A DNA stretch of 64,000 nt, from contig NZ_BDCE01000061.1 in assembly GCF_001613345.1 (NCBI RefSeq), forward strand, positions 1 through 64,000, written 5' to 3'. Each line of letters opens with the position of its first letter. Position 1 is the stretch's first letter. A program made the position numbers and the translations under genes. Origin of the DNA: Nocardia uniformis NBRC 13702 (GTDB taxonomy: Bacteria; Actinomycetota; Actinomycetes; Mycobacteriales; Mycobacteriaceae). Below the pieces are notes generated by a model that was not told the DNA's origin, ran no database searches, and saw only the letters and a list, made by a program, of their open reading frames with translations. Shown piece by piece: positions 57,593-64,000 of this stretch.

Positions 57593-58288
57593 ATGAAGCA
57601 GCGGCGAAGCGCCAGGCATGAGGCGCGGACACACCGACAACTCCAGCCCGCCGACGTCCACAATCGTGGGTCGGGGGCTTCTCCGCTGCATGTCATTTCC
57701 GAACATTCCTATCCGGGTGCACGTCATGACCACGCACATCGCACCACCGATTCCGTTATTACCGGTTCCAGCTGGGCCAAACGCCGGGTGCTGCTGCTCA
57801 ACGCCACCTACGAGCCCCTGACCGCGCTCTCCGCGCGCCGCGCCATCGTGCTACTGATCTGCGATAAGGCCGATGCGGTGCATGAAAACCCCGAAGGCCC
57901 CGTCGTCCATTCCGCGGGCACCGCCGTCGCCCTTCCCTCGGTCATTCGATTGCGCACCTATGTGCGCGTCCCGTATCGCGCCCGGGTGCCGATGACCCGC
58001 GCCGCCCTCATGCATCGCGACCGCTATCGCTGCGCCTACTGCGGTGGCAAAGCCGAAACCATCGACCACGTCATTCCGCGCAGTCGTGGCGGCGCCCATT
58101 CCTGGGAAAACTGCGTCGCCTCCTGCGCCCCCTGCAACCACCGCAAGGCCGACAAGATGCTGAGCGAACTCGGCTGGACAATCCGACATCAAATGGTGGC
58201 GCCGAAAGGCCCGCACTGGCGACTCCTGTCGGCCACGTCGGACTTGGATCCGGCGTGGTTGCAGTACCTTGGCGAAGAAGTCGCCTGA
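57593..58288 (+). CDS. HNH endonuclease-domain protein
   Basis: 231 residues. The conserved core begins near residue 36 (SEHSYPGARHD) with SSWAKRRVLLLNATYEPLTA. The HNH nuclease domain shows zinc-type Cys pairs CAYC and CAPC around TIDHVIPRSRGGAHSWENCV and NHRKADKML. ATG at 57593 follows GGGG; the first 35 residues are unlike the family and the real start could be downstream. Actinobacterial members are chromosomal genes of unknown role (Rv2469c-like, from memory). A strong hairpin follows. Confidence 0.88.
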   Translation: MKQRRSARHEARTHRQLQPADVHNRGSGASPLHVISEHSYPGARHDHAHRTTDSVITGSSWAKRRVLLLNATYEPLTALSARRAIVLLICDKADAVHENPEGPVVHSAGTAVALPSVIRLRTYVRVPYRARVPMTRAALMHRDRYRCAYCGGKAETIDHVIPRSRGGAHSWENCVASCAPCNHRKADKMLSELGWTIRHQMVAPKGPHWRLLSATSDLDPAWLQYLGEEVA

Positions 58289-58336
58289 ACCGGGAGTGCA
58301 GGCCCGCGCAGATCTGCGGTAACCCGGCATTCTGGT

Positions 58337-58369
58337 CCACAAAACCCGTCTTTCCGACGGGTTTTGTGG
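58337..58369 (+). terminator. Hairpin terminator after the HNH gene
   Basis: CCACAAAACCCGTC pairs perfectly with GACGGGTTTTGTGG over a five-base loop, with a T-rich right arm. Confidence 0.88.
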
Positions 58370-58386
58370 TTCTGGTCCGCGTAACC

Positions 58387-58483
58387 CGTCATTCCGGCGT
58401 GTTTGTGGCCGGAATCCACTGGCGGCTGCTGGACTGCGGAAGTAGGTGTGGATCCCGGCCAAACGCACGCCGGTATGACGAGG
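58387..58483. repeat. Palindromic dispersed repeat element, HNH-proximal copy
   Basis: GTCATTCCGGCGTG, GGCCGGAATCCAC on the left; GTGGATCCCGGCC, GCACGCCGGTATGACG on the right. Confidence 0.85.
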
Positions 58484-58519
58484 GCGGCACGCCGGAATAC
58501 GAGGTGGGATGGCCGGGCG

Positions 58520-59092
58520 TCAGCTGTATTCGCTGATGAGCAGCGCCCAGGTGCCGGGCTCGAGTGCCTCGAAGACGTGGGGCATATCACCGGGATAGCA
58601 GATGTAGTCGCCGGGATTCAGTTCCACGGGGGCGTCCGCGTGCCCGACTTTCGCGCGACCCGCACCCATGATGATGTGCTCGACCACACCGCGCATATGC
58701 GGATCGGACTCGCGGGGATGGCCGGGTTCAGCGGTGACGCGGTAGACATCGCGGCGGGCGTTGGGCGGGGACGCCGACAGCAGTGTCGTCCGGTACTCCG
58801 CCTGCGCGGAGGCGAGCACCGCGCCCTCGCCCGCGCGAATCACCTGCACCTGTGGGCGTGGCGGATCGAGCAGCTGAGAGAATGGCACATCGAGCGCGAC
58901 GCAGAGCGCCCAGAGCGTTTCGATGCTCGGATTGCCGGACGCCGATTCCAATTGCGACAGAGTCGATTTGGCGATTCCGGCGCGCTTGGCGACCTCGCTC
59001 AGCGAGAGCCCGGCGCGGGCACGCTCGCGACGCAGGGCGGCGGCAATCGCTTCCTGTGGTGATGCGGGCGCGGTGCTGTCGTGCTGATCCAT
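58520..59092 (-). CDS. XRE regulator with C-terminal cupin domain
   Basis: 190 residues. Helix-turn-helix (LRRERARAGLSLSEVAKRAG; IAKSTLSQLESASGNPSIET) fused to a cupin domain (ELNPGDYICYPGDMPHVFEA). This domain pair is common in regulators of small transport or amino-acid genes. It is divergent from azlC-azlD and is their likely regulator. Start 59092 chosen for the family-like length. Confidence 0.92.
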   Translation of the reverse strand: MDQHDSTAPASPQEAIAAALRRERARAGLSLSEVAKRAGIAKSTLSQLESASGNPSIETLWALCVALDVPFSQLLDPPRPQVQVIRAGEGAVLASAQAEYRTTLLSASPPNARRDVYRVTAEPGHPRESDPHMRGVVEHIIMGAGRAKVGHADAPVELNPGDYICYPGDMPHVFEALEPGTWALLISEYS

Positions 59093-59131
59093 AACGGGTT
59101 CACACAGTACCGGGTGCGGCTCGCGGGTCCT

Positions 59132-59164
59132 TTGACGAATCGACCCTTCTTCGTTCACTATAGA
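59132..59164 (+). promoter_or_regulatory. Putative azlC promoter, possibly leaderless
   Basis: TTGACG (59132) and TATAGA (59159-59164). The -10 ends four bases before the ATG at 59169. The 21-bp spacer is long, so another -35 may be used; the element also lies within reach of the divergent regulator. Confidence 0.4.
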
Positions 59165-59168
59165 CAAC

Positions 59169-60020
59169 ATGCGTTCGATATGGCGAACACTGGATCGGGG
59201 TGTGCTTACCGGTATCGCGGCGATCAGCCTGGCAGTCGCCATGATCGGCGTCTCCTACGGGGCCACCGCCGTCACCTCTGGATTGCCGGTCTGGCTGCCG
59301 ATTCTGCTCAGCGTCGCCGTGGTGGCGGGCGGAGCCGAGTTCGTCTTCATCGGGATTATCACCGCGGGCGGCAGTCTGATCGCGGCCGTGCTCGCGGGTC
59401 TGCTGGTCAATGCCCGCCACCTGCCCTATGGGCTCTCGGTCCCCGATGTCGTCGGTTCCGGATGGCGTCGACTGATCGCGACCCACGTCATGAATGACGA
59501 ATCGGTCGCGCTGGCGCTGGCCCAACCCGATCGCGACCGCCGCCGGGCGGCGTACTGGCTCTGCGGGCTGGGAGTATTGATCGCCTGGCCCCTCGGCGCG
59601 GCGATCGGCGCGATTCTCGGCTCAGTTGTGCCGGACCCCAACGCATTCGGGCTCGACGCGGTTTTCCCGGCGGTACTCATGACGCTGGTGCTGCCGTCGC
59701 TGCGCGAACCTCTCGCGCGTACAGCGGCTCTGGCGGGGGCAGCGGTCGCGGCCATGACGACGCCCTTCCTCGGGGCGGGGGTGCCGGTACTCCTGGCGCT
59801 GGCCGCGGTCCTCCTCGTTGTCCGCCGCGCGGGCGACGATGGGTCGGCTGATGGCATATCCGCCGGGGACGTTTCGGCAGAGGCCGCGTCGTCGGAGAGC
59901 GCATCCGCTGACGATCCACTGGCAGACAAATCGTTGACAGACAAGGTGTTTGCCAACGAAATGTTCGCCGACGAAGTGTTCGCCGGAAAGGCTTCCGCCG
60001 GAAGGATCCACGCCTCATGA
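59169..60020 (+). CDS. azlC: AzlC-family branched-chain amino acid exporter, large subunit
   Basis: 283 residues. About six to seven membrane helices with the conserved GLLVNARHLPYGLS and GATAVTSGLPVWLPI segments of AzlC permeases. With AzlD it exports branched-chain amino acids or related compounds. The C-terminus has an unusual acidic tail of about 60 residues with repeated DKVFANEMFADEVFAGK-type units after the last helix. It overlaps azlD (ATGA). Confidence 0.9.
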   Translation: MRSIWRTLDRGVLTGIAAISLAVAMIGVSYGATAVTSGLPVWLPILLSVAVVAGGAEFVFIGIITAGGSLIAAVLAGLLVNARHLPYGLSVPDVVGSGWRRLIATHVMNDESVALALAQPDRDRRRAAYWLCGLGVLIAWPLGAAIGAILGSVVPDPNAFGLDAVFPAVLMTLVLPSLREPLARTAALAGAAVAAMTTPFLGAGVPVLLALAAVLLVVRRAGDDGSADGISAGDVSAEAASSESASADDPLADKSLTDKVFANEMFADEVFAGKASAGRIHAS

Positions 60021-60334
60021 CCAAGGCGCTACTCGCGGGAACCCTCGCACTTGCCTTGGGCACCTACGCATTCCGCTTCGCGGGCCCGGTCCTGCGCCGC
60101 CGCATGAATATCTCGCCCCGCGTGGTGCGACTGCTCGAGATCGCTTCGGTGGTGCTGCTCACCGCCCTGGCGGTCACCACCCTCATGCCCTCCGGAGAAG
60201 GTCACGCGGGCTTCGCCCTCCCCGCCGGTGTGCTGGTCGCCATCGTCCTCGCCTGGCGACGCGCACCCCTGCTGGTCGTCATCCTGTCCGCCGCGGTTGT
60301 CACCGCCCTCCTACGCCTCCTCGGCGTGCCCTGA
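60017..60334 (+). CDS. azlD: AzlD-family small exporter subunit
   Basis: 105 residues, three to four helices, with TYAFRFAGPVLRRRM, ISPRVVRLLEIASVVLLTAL and LPAGVLVAIVLAWRRAPLL typical of AzlD. The four-base overlap with azlC supports a two-subunit transporter. Confidence 0.9.
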   Translation: MTKALLAGTLALALGTYAFRFAGPVLRRRMNISPRVVRLLEIASVVLLTALAVTTLMPSGEGHAGFALPAGVLVAIVLAWRRAPLLVVILSAAVVTALLRLLGVP

Positions 60335-60460
60335 GTCGGTAAGGGTTCAGGGGAAGAACTCCGAGATCGGCAACAGCTGACGGTGGGCCAGCGATCCCAT
60401 CCCCCGGCGCTGCCCACAACGGAATACCGAGATTGAAATCACGACCTCGCCCAGCCAACT

Positions 60461-60575
60461 TGGCCATTCCGGCACGTCCGCCTTGGTCATTCGGGCATAT
60501 CCGCCCTCGTCATCCCGGCACGTCCACCCTCGTCATCCCGGCACGTCCACCCTCGTCATCCCGGCACGTCCGGGA
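60461..60575. repeat. Tandem array of five 23-bp units
   Basis: Units of the form TCGTCATCCCGGCACGTCCACCC (shown here in full as TCGTCATCCCGG + CACGTCCACCC), the third and fourth identical. Unit sequence matches the outer left arm of the dispersed palindromic element. Together with the 38-bp pair it fills the geneless stretch 60335-60678. Confidence 0.85.
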
Positions 60576-60607
60576 TGACGGGACTGCGCCGATACCGCGC
60601 ATTCCAG

Positions 60608-60683
60608 CCTCAGTAGTCCTCGGCGGCCGGGACCACGCCGTCAATCCTCAGTAGTCCTCAGTGGCCGGGACCATGCCCTCAGT
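60608..60683. repeat. Direct repeat of two 38-bp units
   Basis: CCTCAGTAGTCCTC followed by GGCCGGGACCA is repeated at 60608 and 60646 with few changes. The second unit runs into the stop codon of the neighbouring minus-strand gene. Confidence 0.8.
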
Positions 60684-61353
60684 TCGGGGTCAGCGGGAAG
60701 GCTGGTCCCCTACGGCGGGCCACCGAGCCGTAGCGGGCATCAAGTCGCAGCCACGTTCGGGCGGCTCGGACTCGGACGATCTCATCGGCAGGAATGCGCC
60801 GCGAGTCCGTCTTATCACCGCCGTGCGGGATGAAATCCATTGCGGCGAGCGCGAAGACGACGCGCATGGGGACCTCGACGCTTTCACCCGCACCGGAGAC
60901 GGTGAGGACGGTTTGGTCCAGCAGCGACGCGGGCGGGCCGTGATTGCTGCCGTGCTCCTGGGCCACCTCGGCCCCGCGCTCGGCCAATTCGACCAGCATG
61001 CGGGCCGGGACGTCGTCTACGTGGACGAATCCCGAGGCGGGTGGCAGGGCCGTGCGCCAGGCGGAGTCCATTGAATAGCCGAGGTCGATGGGATTGCCGG
61101 ATTCCGGACCGTGCAACCCGGACAGCACCGTGTCGCCACCGATGGTGACGTCATCGACGCTGAGGTCGCCGACGACCGTGCGTACTGCCAGGGCTTCGAA
61201 ACCGGTAGCGGCCCAGGCGGATACGTAATGATCCCCACGACGGCGCAGTCGAATGACCACGGCCGGGTCCAGCCGCACCGCGCGAGAGATGAAGGTGGCC
61301 AGATTCTCCCGCTCGGCCGGATCCGGAATATGAAGTGTCGGTTGGCCTACCAT
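60679..61353 (-). CDS. Conserved hypothetical protein (Rv2474c-like position)
   Basis: 224 residues from MVGQPTLHIPDPAERENLAT. It reads as an alpha/beta protein: AVVIRLRRRGDHYVSAWAAT, ALAVRTVVGDLSVDDVTIGG, then LTVSGAGESVEVPMRVVFAL. No signal peptide or catalytic motif. It lies 16 bases after the thioesterase gene, last in the gdh operon. No function known to me. Confidence 0.75.
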   Translation of the reverse strand: MVGQPTLHIPDPAERENLATFISRAVRLDPAVVIRLRRRGDHYVSAWAATGFEALAVRTVVGDLSVDDVTIGGDTVLSGLHGPESGNPIDLGYSMDSAWRTALPPASGFVHVDDVPARMLVELAERGAEVAQEHGSNHGPPASLLDQTVLTVSGAGESVEVPMRVVFALAAMDFIPHGGDKTDSRRIPADEIVRVRAARTWLRLDARYGSVARRRGPAFPLTPN

Positions 61354-61369
61354 CGCTGTCGCGCTCGCG

Positions 61370-61837
61370 TCAGTCGGGCAGCCACGTGGCCAGATAATCG
61401 CGTTCGCCCGTGGTGAGGCGGCGTAGTCGCTGGGTGTCGATATCGAAGGCGGCGAGCTGGGTGGACGCCACCACCGCGGGACGCGACAGCGGGTCGGCAC
61501 CGGCCGGACGCACCTCGTAGGCGACGGTGAAATCCACCGCGCGCAGCTGCGAGACCCACATGGAGACGTCCAATGGCGAATCCTCGTGGCGCAGCTGGCC
61601 TTTGTACTGCACATGCAGGTCGGCGAGCACACAACCCGCCCGCAGCGCGACGGTGGGCCGATCGTCGAGGAACAGCCACGGGATCCGCGCCTCCTCCAGC
61701 AAGGTCACCATGCGGGCATGGTTGATGTGCTGAAACGCGTCCATATCGGACCAGCGCACCTCGACCTTGGTGTGGAAGCGCGGCGGCAGCGTCGCAGCCG
61801 CCGTCCCCGCTCCATTCAGCGAACCGACACTCGTCAA
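61370..61837 (-). CDS. Acyl-CoA thioesterase, hotdog fold (4HBT-like)
   Basis: 155 residues. KVEVRWSDMDAFQHINHARM carries the D-x5-HxN pattern of 4-hydroxybenzoyl-CoA-thioesterase-like enzymes, followed by LLEEARIPWLF and VLADLHVQYKGQLRHED. TTG start with GGAGG seven bases upstream, overlapping the gdh stop by three bases. Second gene of the gdh operon, as in mycobacteria (Rv2475c). Acyl substrate unknown. Confidence 0.9.
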   Translation of the reverse strand: MTSVGSLNGAGTAAATLPPRFHTKVEVRWSDMDAFQHINHARMVTLLEEARIPWLFLDDRPTVALRAGCVLADLHVQYKGQLRHEDSPLDVSMWVSQLRAVDFTVAYEVRPAGADPLSRPAVVASTQLAAFDIDTQRLRRLTTGERDYLATWLPD

Positions 61838-64000
61838 CGCGGTACCTCCGATTGCGCGCCCACCCCGCTCACCATGCTGCGCACCTGCCGCGCCGCGACC
61901 GACAGCGTGGCGAGGTCGTGGGTTCCGGACTCGAACAGCTCCGAGAGGGCGGCGCGAGCGCGACCCAGTCGTGACTGATTTTTCGATTCCCAGTATGCAA
62001 TCTTTTCCTCGGCTGTCTCCTCCGGGTCACCCGCGGAGAGCACATCCAGGGTCAGTGAACGCAGCGAGCCGTACATATCGTCGCGCAGCGCGAGGCGGGC
62101 CAGCGCGTGCCAGCGATCGCCACGTTCCAGGTGGCTGACCGCCTGCAACAGCCAATCGATCTTGAGGTGATCGTTGAGCGCGTAGTACAGCGCACCCACC
62201 TCGTCGCCACCGCGATCGGTGATATCGGCGATATCGATCACATCCAGCAGCGGGAAGAGATTCAGCAGCCCGAGCACCTCGGTCGCCAACTCCGCCGGCG
62301 CACCGCGACCGATCAGGTCCTGCGACTGCACATTGAGGGCGTCGATGTGATGGCCGCGCAGCCACCCCGGCACCTTCGGCGACAGCGTGCGCACCGAGGA
62401 GGCGTAACGATGGATCTCCGCACCGACCGCGATGGGCTGCGGGCGATTGTTCAACAGCCACCGCGACGCGCGGTCGAGGGTGCGCTTGGTCTCCAACTCC
62501 AGCGCATCCTTGACCGCGGTGGAGACGTCCCCCGCCCGAATGCGTTCCCAGACCGCGTGCAGATCGAAGATCTGGGTGGCGGCGGTAAAGGCGCGCACCG
62601 AATCCGAGGCGGTCGCCCCGATCTCCTCATTGAGCCGGTGGGCATAGCTGATTCCGCCCAGGTCGACCACCTCGTTCACCAGCATGGTGGTGGTGATCTC
62701 CCGACGCAGTGGATGCTTCTTGATGGCCGCGCCGAACCGGTTGCGCAGCGCTGTCGGGAAGTAGTGCGGCAGTCTCGCGGCGAAGTAGGCGGTATCGGGC
62801 AGCTCGCCGTCCAGCAGATCGGTCTTGAGCGAAAGTTTCACGTGCGCCATGAGATTCGACAGTTCCGGCGAGGTGAGCCCGATCCCCTGCTCGTGTCGCT
62901 GCTTCAGCTCGACATCCGACGGCAGCGCCTCCAGCTCCCGGTCCAGCCCGCGCCTCTCCTCGAGTTCATGGATGACGCGCTTTTGCACATTCAGCATGCG
63001 CGGCGCTTCGGCGCGCGACATGCCCATCAGGTAGTTCTGAGAGACGTTGTCCTGCAATACCAGTCGCGAAACCTCATCGGTCATGGAGGCCAGCAGCGGA
63101 TTACGTTCGGATTCGGCCAGTTCGCCGCTGCTCACCAGGCCGTCGAGCAGTACCTTGATATTGACCTCGTGGTCGGAGCAGTCCACACCCGCCGAATTGT
63201 CGAGCGCGTCGGTATTCATCTTGCCGCCGTGGCGGCAGAACTCGATCCGACCCAGCGCGGTCACACCGAGGTTACCGCCCTCACCGATCACCTTGACCCG
63301 CAAATCGTTGCCATTCACCCGCAACGTGTCATTGGACTTATCACCCACCTCGGCATGGGACTCGGTACTGGCCTTGATGTAGGTACCGATACCGCCGTTC
63401 CACAACAACTGCACCGGAGACTTCAAGATGGCGCGCATCAACTCCGGCGGCGACAACGCCGTCACCCCAGCCGCCACACCCAGTGCGACCCGGGCCTGTT
63501 CACTGATCGGCACCGATTTCACGGTCCGATCCCACACCCCACCGCCCTCACTGATCAGCGAACGGTCGTAATCGAGCCACGACGAACGCGGCAACGCGAA
63601 CATCCGCTCCCGCTCCGCGTAGGAGGTAGCGGGGTCCGGATTCGGATCCAGGAATATATGGCGGTGGTCGAAGGCCGCGACCAAGCGGATGTGCGGCGAC
63701 AGCAACATGCCGTTGCCGAACACGTCACCGCTCATATCGCCGATACCGACAACAGTGAATTCCTGTGTCTGGGTATCGATATCCATCTCCGCGAAGTGGC
63801 GCTTGACGCTCTCCCACGCACCCTTGGCGGTAATACCCATCGCCTTGTGGTCATAGCCCGCGCTACCACCGGAAGCGAACGCGTCACCGAGCCAGAAGCC
63901 GTACTGCTTGGCCACATCATTGGCGATATCGGAGAACGTCGCGGTGCCCTTATCGGCGGCGACCACCAGATAGGTGTCATCGCCGTCACGGCGCACCACC
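61834..64000 (-). CDS. gdh: NAD-specific glutamate dehydrogenase (large type), C-terminal part
   Basis: About 722 codons of a protein that normally exceeds 1,500 residues; the N-terminus lies beyond the window end. It converts glutamate to 2-oxoglutarate and ammonia with NAD. Seen: TATFSDIANDVAKQYGFWLG, FTVVGIGDMSGDVFGNGML (nucleotide-binding part), LLWNGGIGTYIKASTESHAE, VIGEGGNLGVTALGRIEFC and a long helical C-terminal domain, all typical of the L_180 class. Its stop overlaps the thioesterase start. Confidence 0.95.
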   Translation of the reverse strand, partial: VVRRDGDDTYLVVAADKGTATFSDIANDVAKQYGFWLGDAFASGGSAGYDHKAMGITAKGAWESVKRHFAEMDIDTQTQEFTVVGIGDMSGDVFGNGMLLSPHIRLVAAFDHRHIFLDPNPDPATSYAERERMFALPRSSWLDYDRSLISEGGGVWDRTVKSVPISEQARVALGVAAGVTALSPPELMRAILKSPVQLLWNGGIGTYIKASTESHAEVGDKSNDTLRVNGNDLRVKVIGEGGNLGVTALGRIEFCRHGGKMNTDALDNSAGVDCSDHEVNIKVLLDGLVSSGELAESERNPLLASMTDEVSRLVLQDNVSQNYLMGMSRAEAPRMLNVQKRVIHELEERRGLDRELEALPSDVELKQRHEQGIGLTSPELSNLMAHVKLSLKTDLLDGELPDTAYFAARLPHYFPTALRNRFGAAIKKHPLRREITTTMLVNEVVDLGGISYAHRLNEEIGATASDSVRAFTAATQIFDLHAVWERIRAGDVSTAVKDALELETKRTLDRASRWLLNNRPQPIAVGAEIHRYASSVRTLSPKVPGWLRGHHIDALNVQSQDLIGRGAPAELATEVLGLLNLFPLLDVIDIADITDRGGDEVGALYYALNDHLKIDWLLQAVSHLERGDRWHALARLALRDDMYGSLRSLTLDVLSAGDPEETAEEKIAYWESKNQSRLGRARAALSELFESGTHDLATLSVAARQVRSMVSGVGAQSEVPR

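Overview
This is a high-GC actinobacterial chromosome segment, most likely Nocardia or a close relative in the Mycobacteriales. The evidence is a mycothiol-type disulfide reductase, duplicated Clp proteolytic subunits, frequent GTG/TTG starts with strong Shine-Dalgarno sites, many ATGA/GTGA gene overlaps, and a gene order that from memory matches the Mycobacterium tuberculosis Rv2457c-Rv2476c block: clpX, clpP2, clpP1, tig ... nei, rpiB, Rv2466c-type reductase, pepN, DUF5130 gene, HNH protein, glbO, aglA ... thioesterase, gdh.

Layout. 1-5.6 kb: a minus-strand operon of a proline-rich surface protein, a membrane protein with a repetitive tail and a Ser/Thr kinase cut by the window start. 5.8-11.7 kb: plus-strand metabolic genes (FdhF/YdeP-like molybdoenzyme with FdhD, ketosteroid isomerase, membrane protein, DHFR-like reductase, AhpD-like protein). 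11.8-17.1 kb: minus-strand protein quality control (clpX, clpP2, clpP1, tig, FKBP lipoprotein). 17.3-21.8 kb: Hen1-Pnkp RNA-repair cassette. 21.9-27.7 kb: TetR/dehydrogenase pair, NUDIX, a secreted protein, an ECF41 sigma factor with its AhpD-like target, and an alpha/beta hydrolase.

27.8-35.3 kb is the most unusual part. A tRNA-Pro(TGG) gene at 35.2 kb has two decayed copies of its anticodon-to-T-arm segment at 27.8 and 32.6 kb. Each copy is followed by the same roughly 80-bp arm, as expected for two small elements stacked at one tRNA attachment site. The two intervals carry an XRE-TPR regulator (intact in one, a remnant in the other) next to an effector-like gene, paralogous pairs of a secreted four-cysteine protein plus an unknown cytosolic protein, and a micro-operon of overlapping small genes. 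No integrase is visible.

35.4-41.1 kb: tandem repeats, a GGDEF protein, a secreted protein, a VapBC module lying between a fragment of nei and the full nei, and rpiB. 41.2-51.7 kb: M48 protease, mycothiol-type reductase, FAD reductase, DGPF protein, AraC regulator with a divergent quinone reductase, purC, pepN and an AhpD-like gene. 51.8-54.1 kb: an accessory clpP pair, one member lacking the catalytic serine, with a PopR/ClgR-like regulator. 54.4-64 kb: DUF5130 protein, small membrane protein, alpha-glucosidase, truncated haemoglobin, HNH protein, XRE-cupin regulator with azlCD, then an unnamed gene, a thioesterase and the C-terminal part of the large NAD-glutamate dehydrogenase, cut by the window end.

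Several dispersed or tandem repeat families thread through the window: a palindromic element present four times, once inside the hen1 reading frame; a stop-codon-proximal terminator-like element present three times; and tandem arrays of 23, 38, 47 and 145 bp. All functional calls rest on motifs read by eye and remembered family knowledge; no search was run.
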